The notes under the pieces were generated by a model. The model did no database searches. It saw nothing but the letters and a program-made list of their open reading frames with translations, and was not told the DNA's origin. A stretch of 64,000 nucleotides of DNA from Bacteriovoracaceae bacterium (lineage in GTDB: Bacteria > Bdellovibrionota > Bacteriovoracia > Bacteriovoracales > Bacteriovoracaceae), in NCBI GenBank assembly GCA_021737405.1, contig JAIPEG010000001.1, forward strand, positions 62,001-126,000, given 5' to 3'. The translations under genes and the position numbers were made by a program. Below, one piece after another: positions 1 to 9,317 of the stretch. Within the stretch, counting starts at the first letter, position 1; every line of letters begins with the position of its first letter.

Positions 1-29
1 CTTAATTCTTCTTGGCCGTATACAAGCAT
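1..29 (-). CDS. Start of an unidentified gene, cut by the left edge
   Basis: On the minus strand the PP2C stop codon and a new ATG overlap as TAATG. The frame then reads MLVYGQEEL and stays open to the window edge. The overlap is typical of translational coupling, so this is probably the next gene of the ugd-nitrilase-kinase-phosphatase operon. Nine codons are too few to name a family. I see no strong ribosome binding site just before it, which fits coupling but also leaves chance possible. Confidence 0.4.
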
Positions 30-814
30 TAGGTGCGGATTTTTCTAAGAACAATAAAGCTGACATCATCGTCTTTACGCCAATCGTCTGCTCTATTGCG
101 ACAAAGTTCACAAAGCTTTTCAAAGCCTTCTTCAAAGGAGCCGCGACTCACGAGTGAGTTGATGGTTTCGTGAGAAATATTATCAAAAAGCCCATCAGAA
201 CCAACGATAACAGAGAAGCCCTTTTTAAGAGCAACTTTAGTCGCAACTTCAATGCGAAGATGCTCGTCACCAATGAGGTTATTTACAATATTGCGATCAT
301 TGTGATCAAGTCCTTCTTCTTGAGAGAGCATACCCGCCTCAACGGCGTAGCCTACGGGAGACTGTGGGATATTATTATAAATAATATTGCCGCTAGAATT
401 ATAATATTGAACTTCAGAATCACCCACAGAGTAAGAGCGCAATTCATTAGAGAAAAGGGCCGCAAAAGAGAGGGTGGTAAATGCTTCGGGGTATTTTTCT
501 CTCACCTTATTATTTGCACTCTCTATCAAGGAGATCAATTGAACATCAGTAGTTTTTGTTCCACGAACGTATTGAAAGATACTCTCCCCTACCGAATAAC
601 TAGCTTCCATTCCATTGGGGTGTCCTCCAGCGCCATCAGCAACTCCAAAGAGGCAAAAGTCATTTTTTGCCATGATAAAAAGAGTGTCCTGATTTTCAGC
701 TCCCTTCGTTTTATTTTTTTGAATAAAATAGCCGATTCGATAGTCACTCCAATCGATAATTTCTTGGGTGTCCTCTTCAATATTATGAAGAAAAAGCTCT
801 AGACTATTTTCCAT
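29..814 (-). CDS. PP2C-family serine/threonine protein phosphatase
   Basis: A 261-residue cytoplasmic PP2C (PPM) domain with no signal peptide or membrane segment. The metal-binding motifs are in order: ENQD at residues 40-43, ADGAGGH at 59-65 (the family DGxGGH), SDGLFDN at 206-212, and a C-terminal DDDVS near 248-252. The length suits a single catalytic domain. The family removes phosphate from Ser/Thr using Mn or Mg. The start overlaps the stop of the kinase gene by 11 bp, so the two are probably co-translated. The natural inference is that it reverses that kinase's phosphorylation, though the substrate cannot be read from sequence. Confidence 0.9.
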   Translation of the reverse strand: MENSLELFLHNIEEDTQEIIDWSDYRIGYFIQKNKTKGAENQDTLFIMAKNDFCLFGVADGAGGHPNGMEASYSVGESIFQYVRGTKTTDVQLISLIESANNKVREKYPEAFTTLSFAALFSNELRSYSVGDSEVQYYNSSGNIIYNNIPQSPVGYAVEAGMLSQEEGLDHNDRNIVNNLIGDEHLRIEVATKVALKKGFSVIVGSDGLFDNISHETINSLVSRGSFEEGFEKLCELCRNRADDWRKDDDVSFIVLRKIRT

Positions 815-1538
815 GTTGTCCCCAATTTAGTGTTTCTAGATGAACTCTCAAATGAGACACCGTTTTATATTCTTTAAGAATTAAGCCGCGCTTTAATCCT
901 TTGATAATATCTTTAATTTCTTGAGGATGATTTTTATAAGCTTTTTGACCACCTAGGCACTCAAAAAATAAATGCATCATCTTGATGATATCCTCATCAC
1001 GATTATCTTTTTTAGAGTCACCCCAGTGGTGCATATCAATGACTTTTAAATCAAAACCAAGACCTGCTCTTTTGATAATAATATTATCAAGGTGAAGGTC
1101 TCCATGATACTCGCCATTAAGATGAATACTCTCTACTCCGAGTGCTAAGGCATAAAGGAGATGGAGCCCCTGAAAGACGCCAATTCTTCCGCCTCTGTGG
1201 CGTTTAATAAATACCGATAAAATCTCACCTTCAATAAACTCTGAAACCAAACAAGCAACCTTGAATCCTTTTATATTTAAGATTTCCTGAGCGTGATAAT
1301 TCATAACAATTGGACATGAGGCCAGCTTATTTAGTTTTCTCGCATATCTAGTTGAGACTTTAAGTTTTTCATTTCGATGAGGATAAAAAAACTTTGCCGC
1401 TCGACAAATGCCCGTATGAAGTTCCTGTACTTTATAGACCTCACCTTCCCAGCCTGCACCGAGTTTCTCCATTACTGAGTAGCGCGTGCCTATAGAGCGA
1501 CCTTTTTTAAAATCAAATTCTTCTAATTTCTTTATCAT
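804..1538 (-). CDS. Atypical protein kinase-like protein
   Basis: A 244-residue single kinase-fold domain. A glycine-rich loop GAGWEGEVY lies at residues 27-35, the ATP lysine is probably K49 (RAAKFF), and the catalytic loop reads HGDLHLDN at 145-152, with D147 as the likely base and N152 as metal ligand. The usual DFG is DMH at 168-170. In the expected helix C stretch (KVSTRYARKLNKL) I see no glutamate to pair with K49. HGDLH rather than HRDLK resembles aminoglycoside/lipopolysaccharide-kinase-like and some bacterial Ser/Thr kinases. It has no membrane segment or sensor domain. It overlaps the nitrilase gene by 4 bp and the PP2C gene by 11 bp. It is likely a kinase or kinase-derived protein; activity is uncertain given DMH. 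Confidence 0.8.
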   Translation of the reverse strand: MIKKLEEFDFKKGRSIGTRYSVMEKLGAGWEGEVYKVQELHTGICRAAKFFYPHRNEKLKVSTRYARKLNKLASCPIVMNYHAQEILNIKGFKVACLVSEFIEGEILSVFIKRHRGGRIGVFQGLHLLYALALGVESIHLNGEYHGDLHLDNIIIKRAGLGFDLKVIDMHHWGDSKKDNRDEDIIKMMHLFFECLGGQKAYKNHPQEIKDIIKGLKRGLILKEYKTVSHLRVHLETLNWGQHGK

Positions 1539-2323
1539 TTAAATACCTTGACTGATTTTCTTATCGTCTCAATTCGATCCATTTCTAAATCAACAACATG
1601 TAGACCCACGCCTTCTTTAGCATCAAGAAGCACGTCACCCCAAGGATCGACGACAAGTGAGTGACCAAAGGTTTGAATTCTTTCGTTATGAAGGCCATAC
1701 TGAGCAGCTGCCACGACAAAGCACTGATTCTCAATGGCCCTTGCTCTTAAAAGCGTGTGCCAGTGGGCCTTTCCTGTTGGGACAGTGAAGGCCGAAGAAA
1801 AGGTTAAAATCTGGGCGCCCTCTCTTACATATTGTCGGGCCATCTCTGGATAGCGAAGATCAAAGCAAATCCCAAGCCCTACTTTAATCCCTCCTACTGC
1901 AATTAATTGAGGAATCTTTCCCGCAGTATAAATATCGGCTTCATCAATCGCTTTTCTCTGACCCTCTTTTTGAATATCACAACTAAAGAGATTGATTTTA
2001 TCGTAATGAGAAAGAGGGTTTCCTAAGGCATCAAAGTTATAAGCTCGATTGACCACTGAACCGTTTAAGTTAGTTGCGGCGGAGCCGCCGACTAAGCTTA
2101 TGCCAAAGTCTTTTGCAATCGCGCGAATATTTTCGTAGTGCTCATTATGTTCATCAACCAGATAGGGCGTAGGTTTTAACCCATTACTCATTGAATAAAA
2201 GCATTCCGGCAAAAAGAGCATCTTTGCCGCTTGATTGACCGCTTCTTCGGCATGAGAGCGGATGACCTTCAGGTTTTCTTGAAAGTCTTCCTTTGAGTTC
2301 ATCTGTAATACTGCAATTCTCAT
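1535..2323 (-). CDS. Carbon-nitrogen hydrolase, Nit1/Nit2-like amidase
   Basis: A 262-residue nitrilase-superfamily protein. The catalytic triad is visible: E40 in FLPECF, K109 in YDKINLF, and C153 in GICFDLRYPEMAR. The segment FTVPTGKAHWHTLLRARAIE and the following AAQYG, FGHS and DPWG motifs match the Nit1-like branch. Members of that branch hydrolyse deaminated glutathione or other omega-amides, a metabolite-repair role in the cytosol. It begins 12 bp after ugd and overlaps the kinase start by 4 bp (ATGA). Its place between a sugar-nucleotide enzyme and a kinase gives no clear functional hint. Family is secure; exact substrate is not. Confidence 0.9.
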   Translation of the reverse strand: MRIAVLQMNSKEDFQENLKVIRSHAEEAVNQAAKMLFLPECFYSMSNGLKPTPYLVDEHNEHYENIRAIAKDFGISLVGGSAATNLNGSVVNRAYNFDALGNPLSHYDKINLFSCDIQKEGQRKAIDEADIYTAGKIPQLIAVGGIKVGLGICFDLRYPEMARQYVREGAQILTFSSAFTVPTGKAHWHTLLRARAIENQCFVVAAAQYGLHNERIQTFGHSLVVDPWGDVLLDAKEGVGLHVVDLEMDRIETIRKSVKVFK

Positions 2324-2335
2324 GAAAGACCCTGT

Positions 2336-3661
2336 TTAAGAGATATGCTTTCCAATCGCATAGTAAGAAAAACCGGCTTCCTGAGTTCTTAAAGTATCAA
2401 ATAAATTTCGGGCATCAAAAACTGCGGGAGTTTTCAAGGCGGCCTTCATCTTTGGATAATCTGGATTTCTAAACTCGCGCCACTCTGTCATGGTAATAAG
2501 ACCATCACAACCTTCCATCACTTCATACATATCTTCAATCGAGTGAAGCTTACCCTTCGTTTCTGGGTATTCTTCCATTGTTTTTAAGTAATTTTCAGAC
2601 GCAACCGGATCATAGAAACGAACTTCTGCCCCCGCCTTTACTAAGGCACGAGCCATCGCTATTGCAGACGTTTCTCTTACGTCATCAGTATTGGCCTTAA
2701 AAGCAACACCCCAAAAAGCAAATGTCTTCCCTTTCAAATCACCGGCAAAGTGATTTTTCATTTTTTCAAACATCACTGTTTTTTGAACATCATTAACGTC
2801 CTCAGCTGCTTGAACAATTTGCAACTCAGTTCCATATTCTTTGGCCGTGTAAATAAGGGCCTTTACGTCTTTTGGAAAACAAGAACCGCCATAGCCTGGT
2901 CCTGGATAAAGGAAGTGTTTACCGATTCGAATATCAGAGCTGATCCCTTTTCTCACTTCTTCAACATCTGCCCCGACTTTGTCACAGAGATTGGCAATTT
3001 CGTTGATAAATGAAATTTTCGTCGCAAGAAAACAGTTGGCCGCGTACTTGGTCATTTCAGCCGATAAGTTACTCATGTGATAAAGGGGATTTCCTTGCCT
3101 TAAGAGTGGCTTATAAAGCTCATCCATTTGATAGGCCGCAAACTCTTCTTGAGATCCAATAATCACGCGATCTGGTCTCATAAAGTCTTCAATGGCCGAG
3201 CCCTCTTTTAAAAATTCTGGATTATTAACTAAGAAAAATTCTTTTTCCGTTTTTTCTGAAATAAGTTTTCTGATGCGATTTCCAGTCCCGACAGGAACGG
3301 TAGATTTAATAACTACCACGGCCTTATCTTTTAAATTTTTAGCAACTGATTCAGCAGCACTTTCAAGGTAACTTAAATTCGCACTGCCATCATCTCCACT
3401 TGGAGTACCTACGGCCAAAAAGATAACATCAGCTTTTGCACAAGAATCATATCCCGTAGAAAAGTTGAGGCGACGGGCCTTAATATTTCTTTCAAGAAGA
3501 TCATTAAGTCCTGGCTCGTAAATGGGAGACTTGCCATCTTTTAAGAGGTCAATTTTTCTTGGGTCAATATCAATACAAGTTACCTTGTGACCAATCTCTG
3601 CAAAACAGGTTCCACTTACTAATCCGACGTAGCCTGTACCAATTACCGAAACATCCATCAT
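2336..3661 (-). CDS. ugd: UDP-glucose 6-dehydrogenase
   Basis: Oxidises UDP-glucose to UDP-glucuronate with two NAD+ and supplies acidic sugars for surface polysaccharides. The N-terminal NAD fold starts VIGTGYVGLVSG. The central segment holds NNPEFLKEGSA, and the catalytic cysteine lies in GYGGSCFPKD (about C263 counted from an upstream TTG). The C-terminal UDP-binding domain ends the 441-residue protein, a normal length. I chose the ATG at 3661 over the upstream TTG at 3667 because an AAAGGA site sits about 8 bases before it. It is the first gene of the left-edge operon. A 16-bp perfect palindrome lies about 70 bp upstream. Confidence 0.95.
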   Translation of the reverse strand: MMDVSVIGTGYVGLVSGTCFAEIGHKVTCIDIDPRKIDLLKDGKSPIYEPGLNDLLERNIKARRLNFSTGYDSCAKADVIFLAVGTPSGDDGSANLSYLESAAESVAKNLKDKAVVVIKSTVPVGTGNRIRKLISEKTEKEFFLVNNPEFLKEGSAIEDFMRPDRVIIGSQEEFAAYQMDELYKPLLRQGNPLYHMSNLSAEMTKYAANCFLATKISFINEIANLCDKVGADVEEVRKGISSDIRIGKHFLYPGPGYGGSCFPKDVKALIYTAKEYGTELQIVQAAEDVNDVQKTVMFEKMKNHFAGDLKGKTFAFWGVAFKANTDDVRETSAIAMARALVKAGAEVRFYDPVASENYLKTMEEYPETKGKLHSIEDMYEVMEGCDGLITMTEWREFRNPDYPKMKAALKTPAVFDARNLFDTLRTQEAGFSYYAIGKHIS

Positions 3662-3728
3662 TTCCAAAATCCTTTAAAAATTTTCAATATATATTTATCT
3701 TAACGAATAACATTAACACTGGCATTAT

Positions 3729-3744
3729 AGTCTTTTAAAAGACT
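3729..3744. promoter_or_regulatory. 16-bp perfect palindrome, possible operator
   Basis: AGTCTTTTAAAAGACT reads identically on both strands. It sits in the 120-bp gap between divergent ugd and the flippase-like gene, where a regulator could control both. No T-run follows on either side, which argues against a terminator. No regulator gene is adjacent, so a role as an operator is inference. Confidence 0.4.
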
Positions 3745-3780
3745 CTCACCAACTCCGATTCTCAAACCAAGGAATGGAAT

Positions 3781-4785
3781 TTGCGCGATTCGCTAAAAAT
3801 GGTCCTAAAAGTCATCTTGGCCGTGGCCATTATTTCCTGGCTTTTAAAAAGCGGAAAACTCGACTTTTCCCTGATTAATAAGTCCTTTGAGATGGGTTAT
3901 GGCTGGTTATTGTGCCTGGCGTTTCTGATCACCCAAGATTGCCTCTCTGGCATTCGTTGGCGCTGGCTTTTAAAGGTCAATTCTCAAGCAAAATTTCCCT
4001 TTATCGATATGATCCGCGTTACTTGGATTGGTTTATTTTTCAATTCCTTTTTGCCAGGCGCCGTCACAGGTGACTTTATAAAACTTCTCTATATTCGCGA
4101 CCTTGATCCAAAAATGAGTAAAACCTACCTTGTTACTTCGGTATTAATGGATAGGATCCTAGGACTCATGGGGCTTCTCGTGATCCTAGGGATTTTTAGC
4201 ACGATTTTCTATGGTGAGATTGTCGGCCTCTCAGGCCAAATGGCCAACCTTGTTCACTTTAATTTATTACTTTTTGCAGGTGCGATTGTTTTCATAGGCT
4301 TTCTCTTTGCCCCGCGAAAATTGCAAGACAAGGTCCTAAAGCTCTCACAGCTTATCCCCGTTTTAGGAAATAAAATTCACAATACTTTAATGAGTGTATG
4401 GACCATTGGAGACAATAAAATTGTTCTCTTTAAATGCATTGCTCTCTCTATGTTTCTTCAGGCCATGAACTTTGGCGCGTTCTATCTTATCAGCTCACCT
4501 TTTTATGGAGCTGATATCCCTTTTAAGTATATCGTCACTTTAATTCCTATTGGCTTTATGGCCGTGGCCATTCCGATCTCTCCGGCAGGCCTTGGTGTAG
4601 GCCATGTGATTTTTGATAAACTCTTCTCTTTTGTTGGAATTGAAGGTGGTGCGAACTTCTTTAACCTTTATTTTGTAGCGATGGTCTTTATCAATTCTTT
4701 TGGATTCTTGCCGTATATCTTTGGAGGGCGCCAACACTCCCTTAAAGAAGCAGAGGCATTTGATGCTGTCACTGAGAAATTATAA
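3781..4785 (+). CDS. Flippase-like membrane protein (UPF0104 / LPG synthase TM region family)
   Basis: A 334-residue polytopic protein with about eight hydrophobic segments. Features of the family (formerly UPF0104, the membrane part of lysylphosphatidylglycerol synthases) include RWRWLL near residue 61, FFNSFLPGAVTGDFIK near 92, DRILGL near 124, and PISPAGLGVGHVIF near 263. Members flip or handle lipid substrates in the inner membrane; the cytosolic aminoacyl transferase domain of MprF is absent. The start is TTG, with AAGGA seven bases upstream; the nearby ATG at 3774 is out of frame. It is divergent from ugd, so a role with glycolipids or polysaccharide carriers is possible. The 3' end overlaps the convergent gene by 6 bp. 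Confidence 0.8.
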   Translation: MRDSLKMVLKVILAVAIISWLLKSGKLDFSLINKSFEMGYGWLLCLAFLITQDCLSGIRWRWLLKVNSQAKFPFIDMIRVTWIGLFFNSFLPGAVTGDFIKLLYIRDLDPKMSKTYLVTSVLMDRILGLMGLLVILGIFSTIFYGEIVGLSGQMANLVHFNLLLFAGAIVFIGFLFAPRKLQDKVLKLSQLIPVLGNKIHNTLMSVWTIGDNKIVLFKCIALSMFLQAMNFGAFYLISSPFYGADIPFKYIVTLIPIGFMAVAIPISPAGLGVGHVIFDKLFSFVGIEGGANFFNLYFVAMVFINSFGFLPYIFGGRQHSLKEAEAFDAVTEKL

Positions 4786-5424
4786 TTTAAGGCGATTATC
4801 AGGGAAAACAAAAATCTTACTTACATCAACGTGTCCATAGCGTTGCCACTTCGTTTTAAGTGCTTCCGTAAAAAAGAGAAAATCTAATTCTTGTTTTCTA
4901 TCATTTAGCTTTCTAACTTTCTTGGCCTCTTTTTTCATGGCCGAACGAGCTTCTTTAGGCATGATTCTCAACCCGTTATAAAGATAATTTTCTTCACGGT
5001 AGAGAGTTGTTCGTCCAATAAATAAATCTCCCTTAACCATTGAGGGAGCAGAGTGGGCCTTGGCCAACGTTATTTTTTCATCATGGAGAATGTCTTTTAA
5101 GAGATGTTGCCCTCTAAAAGAAGTTCCTAGATACTCAAATAAACTATGGTTTGTAAGATTAATCGATTCAGTAAGTTCAGCAAGGACTTCATGACCTTCA
5201 ATGTATTGCTGAAAGAAAGGCTTACCAGAACTATCTGGAAGATATTGAAGAACATACCAATCATTAAAAGAGGCCATACGAGATTCGTAATCCTCATCTT
5301 CTTCAAAGGCCTTTCCCGTTTTAAGGAAATAGTCTTCTTTCGCTTTTAAAAGCGTTTCATAGAATTCATTATTGGAATATTGAGTGAGCACTTTTTCTAA
5401 AAGGTAGCGCAGACTTTCGTGCAT
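4780..5424 (-). CDS. Conserved-looking cytoplasmic protein of unknown function, coupled to lepA
   Basis: A 214-residue protein I cannot assign. It is rich in charged residues and has no signal peptide or membrane segment. The N-terminal part looks helical (ESLRYLLEKVLTQYSNNEFYE), followed by FNDWYVLQYLP and SLFEYLGTSFRG motifs. A basic stretch near 165-182 (MKKEAKKVRKLNDRKQELD) could contact RNA. It starts immediately after the lepA stop codon (TAGATG), so it is almost surely translated from the same message. It is the last gene of the ktrB-ktrA-HAMP-lepA operon and ends against the convergent flippase-like gene. Confidence 0.7.
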   Translation of the reverse strand: MHESLRYLLEKVLTQYSNNEFYETLLKAKEDYFLKTGKAFEEDEDYESRMASFNDWYVLQYLPDSSGKPFFQQYIEGHEVLAELTESINLTNHSLFEYLGTSFRGQHLLKDILHDEKITLAKAHSAPSMVKGDLFIGRTTLYREENYLYNGLRIMPKEARSAMKKEAKKVRKLNDRKQELDFLFFTEALKTKWQRYGHVDVSKIFVFPDNRLKL

Positions 5425-7224
5425 CTAATCATCCACCTTCAGAACGGCCAAGAAGGCTTCTTGAGGAACCTCAACGGCCCCCACCATTTTCATGCGCTTC
5501 TTACCGGCCTTCTGCTTTTCTAGAAGTTTTCTTTTTCGAGAAATATCCCCTCCATAACATTTGGCGAGAACATTCTTACGAAGGGCCTTAACCGTTTCCC
5601 TAGCGACAATTTTAGCCCCAATGGCCGCTTGGATAGCGATATCAAATTGCTGGCGATTAATCAGTTTTTGAAGCTTTTGAGTTAAATGCCTTCCTTTAAA
5701 AAAGGCATTACTTCTGTGGCAAATAAGGGATAGAGCATCAACTTTATCACCATTTAAAAGAACATCGACTTTTACAAGATCAGCTTTCTCGTAGCCTTTG
5801 AACTCATAGTCCATAGAGGCATAGCCTTTACTCATTGACTTTAATTTATCGTAGAAATCAAAAACCATTTCACTTAAAGGAAGATCGTAGAATAATTGAA
5901 CTCGCTCTTCTGTAAGGTATTTCATATCCGTTTGACGGCCGCGTCTCTCTTCACAAAGCTTAATAATACTTCCCACAAATTCATTGGGAAGGTGAATCGA
6001 GAGGCCCACAACTGGTTCCTCAATGGACTCAACTTCTCCAATATCAGGCATTTCTGATGGGTTTGAAATAAGCTTAGTTGTTCCATTAATTAAATTCACT
6101 TCGTAACTCACAGAGGGAGCCGTCGAAATAAGAGAAAGATCAAACTCACGTTCTAATCTTTCCTGAATGATGTTCATGTGCAGAAGCCCTAAGAATCCAC
6201 ACCGAAAACCAAAACCTAAAGCAGCAGATGTTTCAGGGTCATAGGTAAAAGAAGAATCATTGAGAGCAAGTTTTTCAAGAGCATCTTTTAAATCTTCATA
6301 TTCATTAGACTCTACGGGGAAGATCCCACAGAAAACCATTGGTTTAATTTCTGTGTATCCAGGTAGAGCGGGAGTGTCTTTTCTATTGGCCATAACAACG
6401 GTATCGCCAATTTTTACATCGCGAATGGTTTTAATGCCGCAGATAAGCATTCCAACATCACCCGCAGAAAGTTCATCGAGTTCAGTATAAAAAGGCGCAT
6501 TAACACCCATATTCAAGACTTCGTATTCTCCGCCAGATCTTTTGAGGTGAATTCTTTGACGTTTTTTAAGGCGGCCATTGATAACCCTGACGAGCACAAC
6601 GACACCTCTATAGGGATCAAACCATGAGTCAAAAATTAGGGCTTGAAGATCGGCATCACGGTTTCCACCAGGAGCAGGAACTTTCTTAACAATTGTCTCA
6701 AGAAGGTCTTCGATCCCAATTCCAGACTTTGCTGAAACCATATCGGCATCCATTGCTTCAATGCCAATAATATCTTCAATTTCTGTTTTTACTTTTTCAG
6801 CATCGGCGTGAGGAAGATCAATTTTATTAAGTACTGGAATGATTTCTAATTCATTTTCCATGGCCATATAAACGTTGGCCAAGGTCTGCGCTTCTACTCC
6901 TTGGGAAGCATCCACTACCAAAAGAGCACCATCACAAGAAGCCAGTGATCGGCTTACTTCATAAGTAAAATCCACATGCCCTGGAGTATCAATTAAATTA
7001 AAATGATATTCGTTTCCATCTTTTGCAGTATATTTCAGACGAACTGTTTGCGCCTTAATGGTAATACCACGCTCTTTTTCTAGCTCCATATTATCAAGAA
7101 GTCGGTCTTTCTTCTCACGGGAAGTCACTGTCCCAGTGGCCTCAAGAAGACGATCGGCAAGAGTCGATTTTCCATGATCGATGTGAGCAATGATAGAAAA
7201 GTTTCGAATAAACTTTTGATCCAT
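5425..7224 (-). CDS. lepA: Elongation factor 4 (ribosome back-translocase GTPase)
   Basis: A translational GTPase that acts on stalled or mistranslocated ribosomes. The G domain shows AHIDHGKST (G1), the switch II motif [14 protein letters not shown] (G4), and SAKSG (G5). The 599-residue length and the LepA-specific C-terminal domain, with conserved [20 protein letters not shown] near 560-579, identify LepA rather than EF-G. It follows the HAMP/PAS membrane protein by 60 bp and abuts the downstream unknown gene. Nothing unusual is seen in the motifs. Confidence 0.97.
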   Translation of the reverse strand: MDQKFIRNFSIIAHIDHGKSTLADRLLEATGTVTSREKKDRLLDNMELEKERGITIKAQTVRLKYTAKDGNEYHFNLIDTPGHVDFTYEVSRSLASCDGALLVVDASQGVEAQTLANVYMAMENELEIIPVLNKIDLPHADAEKVKTEIEDIIGIEAMDADMVSAKSGIGIEDLLETIVKKVPAPGGNRDADLQALIFDSWFDPYRGVVVLVRVINGRLKKRQRIHLKRSGGEYEVLNMGVNAPFYTELDELSAGDVGMLICGIKTIRDVKIGDTVVMANRKDTPALPGYTEIKPMVFCGIFPVESNEYEDLKDALEKLALNDSSFTYDPETSAALGFGFRCGFLGLLHMNIIQERLEREFDLSLISTAPSVSYEVNLINGTTKLISNPSEMPDIGEVESIEEPVVGLSIHLPNEFVGSIIKLCEERRGRQTDMKYLTEERVQLFYDLPLSEMVFDFYDKLKSMSKGYASMDYEFKGYEKADLVKVDVLLNGDKVDALSLICHRSNAFFKGRHLTQKLQKLINRQQFDIAIQAAIGAKIVARETVKALRKNVLAKCYGGDISRKRKLLEKQKAGKKRMKMVGAVEVPQEAFLAVLKVDD

Positions 7225-7284
7225 TTAATGATCCAAAAAGGCATCGCTGTTACTAGGTCTGAGACCTGCCACAACGCAACAATG

Positions 7285-8523
7285 TTAGGTAAATACTTCT
7301 TTGGACAGTACCATAAGGTAGTAATCTAGGGAACTTTCTTTTCCACGAATCGGGATGACATTGGCGTAACCCACATAAATATATTCGGGCTCTTTCTCTT
7401 CAGGCCCTTCACCATTAGGCGCCTCAATAACCTCGCCTTCTACTAAATTTATTTCCTTGTCGGAATCTTTAGCGTCAAGCCGGCCATCTTCGTCTTCTTG
7501 ATGCTTAGCAAGAATTTTAATCTCATTATTTTCAATTTTTGAGCGTCTCTTCAAAGCCAATTCAAAAGTATCGATGATTGTTAAAGGAACAACCGTTTCG
7601 GCCATCTCTTTTCCAATAACATCCTCAGATTGAACCTGCAGCAAAGAGTAGGATTGATTATTCAAATAAATCAAAGAGCCACTGGCATTGGCCACCAAAA
7701 CAGGCCGCCTCACCAAGTTAGCTAGAGCATCAAATTTTCTATTTTCAACTGAAATTCTGTCAGCTCGCAGCTCTTCAAAGATTTTAAAGGAGTGAATCAT
7801 TTTATTCATCTCTCGAGCGATTTCCCCAATCTCATCATCTTGAGAGTAATAGATACTCACGTCAAAGTTACAATCTTGAAGCTCACGAATAGCGTCTTTA
7901 ATCTTCTTAAAAGGAAGAGCAATTTTGCCAGGAATCACTAGGGCTAAAATGATTGTGAAAAGAAAACCAATAATGAGGACAATCATCATATGTCTTTTGG
8001 TTTCACTGATAATTTTCTTTATTTTCTTATCTCTCTCTACGGTTTCAAAGTACTGAATATCTTGGAATTCAGAAAACGAATCGAGAATCTTATCCGAGAG
8101 TTCCCCAATAGTCGTCATCCCCATTCCGCCGCGATTAAAGAGGGCTCCCTTACTTAGGACAAGCTTAAGAGAATCAACATAGGAGAGCATTTGGCCCACA
8201 ACTTTCTTGGCGTCAGGGTTTTGATAAAGAGAATCAAGTGTATGAAGTTGAGAGGTAAAGCCTTCACAAAGATTAATAATTTTATCGACCTGCTGTGGAG
8301 TTGGTTTATTTGTCAAAATTCTTCTTTGATACTTTAGAAGAGATACGGCAGAGATTCTAATTTCATCAGTTAAAAGAGCAACTCGATTGGACTTAACCGT
8401 AATTGATTCAATATCTTTATTTAGATTATTCAGGTAATGAAAGACAATAAAAGTCAGCGCCAAAACCACGATGTTGGCGATGATAAAACTCCATGTGACT
8501 CGTCCGCGAAGGGAAAGATTCAC
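7285..8523 (-). CDS. Membrane HAMP-PAS protein without an output domain, in the potassium-uptake operon
   Basis: A 412-residue protein with two membrane segments, about residues 9-29 and 178-198. Between them is a helical periplasmic region. A HAMP-like linker follows (PGKIALPFKKIKDAIRELQD), then a coiled stretch and a PAS-like domain starting LANLVRRPVLVANASGSLIY near 265. An acidic insert of about 45 residues (near 345-390) interrupts the PAS. No histidine kinase, GGDEF or methyl-accepting module is present. The start is GTG with AGGAG five bases upstream, and it begins 8 bp after ktrA. It may sense membrane or redox state and act on the KtrAB channel by contact; that is inference. Confidence 0.75.
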   Translation of the reverse strand: MNLSLRGRVTWSFIIANIVVLALTFIVFHYLNNLNKDIESITVKSNRVALLTDEIRISAVSLLKYQRRILTNKPTPQQVDKIINLCEGFTSQLHTLDSLYQNPDAKKVVGQMLSYVDSLKLVLSKGALFNRGGMGMTTIGELSDKILDSFSEFQDIQYFETVERDKKIKKIISETKRHMMIVLIIGFLFTIILALVIPGKIALPFKKIKDAIRELQDCNFDVSIYYSQDDEIGEIAREMNKMIHSFKIFEELRADRISVENRKFDALANLVRRPVLVANASGSLIYLNNQSYSLLQVQSEDVIGKEMAETVVPLTIIDTFELALKRRSKIENNEIKILAKHQEDEDGRLDAKDSDKEINLVEGEVIEAPNGEGPEEKEPEYIYVGYANVIPIRGKESSLDYYLMVLSKEVFT

Positions 8524-8531
8524 GAATGCTC

Positions 8532-9224
8532 CTAATCAGTGAGCTCGGCAAAGAGCTTGTTAAAGTTTTTCTCACTTCCCACTAAAACCACGATATCATC
8601 GGCTTCAATAACATCCATAGGCATGGGACAATCATTTATTTCTGTTTTATAGGCGGCTTTTCCATCTTCTGCAATAAAAGGCACTTTCTTTTGAAGGGCC
8701 ACAATATTGAGTGAATAATTTTGACGAATCTTACTCTCAACAAGAGTCTTACCCTCAAACTTTTTTCCAAGCTTTAATTCAACAATAGAATAACCGGCAG
8801 CAAAGTTATAACGTTGTAAAACGTGAGGAGCAACAATCTTGGAAGCAATAATCTCCCCCATCTCATCTTCAACTTTAATAATTTCAGAGGCACCAATTTC
8901 ATGAAGAACGTGCTCATGAATAACAGAGGTTGCTCTTGCAATCACTCGCCCTACCCCAAGTTTACGAAGCATCGTCACGGCCATAATTGACTGTTCGATA
9001 TGATCACCAATAGCCACAACCGCCACGTCGACATCAGAAATATTTTGAGAACGCAGGGATCTCTCATCAGTTACATCTAAGTTTACGGCGTGAGTGACGC
9101 GATCCTTGATTTTATCAACGAGAGTGCCATCCTTGTCGATCGCAATGACCTCAGCGCCTTTTTCGTAGAGACGAATAGCTGTTTTGGCACCAAATGTTCC
9201 TAGACCAATCACGGCGACAATCAT
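8532..9224 (-). CDS. ktrA: Potassium uptake regulatory subunit, single-RCK type
   Basis: A 230-residue cytosolic RCK protein that gates the KtrB/TrkH translocator by nucleotide binding. The N-terminal Rossmann domain starts VIGLGTFGAKTAIRLYE, with acidic ribose ligand D31 in IAIDKDG. The C-terminal RCK_C domain covers about 140-228. It has one RCK unit, as in KtrA, whereas E. coli TrkA has two. An AAGGAAG ribosome site precedes the ATG. It lies between ktrB and the HAMP/PAS gene, all in the same direction. Confidence 0.92.
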   Translation of the reverse strand: MIVAVIGLGTFGAKTAIRLYEKGAEVIAIDKDGTLVDKIKDRVTHAVNLDVTDERSLRSQNISDVDVAVVAIGDHIEQSIMAVTMLRKLGVGRVIARATSVIHEHVLHEIGASEIIKVEDEMGEIIASKIVAPHVLQRYNFAAGYSIVELKLGKKFEGKTLVESKIRQNYSLNIVALQKKVPFIAEDGKAAYKTEINDCPMPMDVIEADDIVVLVGSEKNFNKLFAELTD

Positions 9225-9317
9225 GGAATCTTCCTTACAAAACTTAGTATTATTAAGTAATTATACAAGAATTTATTAAGAGTTGAGGCGTATATGGCAC
9301 AAAATGCCGCTAAAATA

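Noticed and set aside
170-802. A 210-codon open frame opposite the PP2C gene
   Set aside because: It lies wholly antisense to a gene with clear catalytic motifs, and its translation has no family features.
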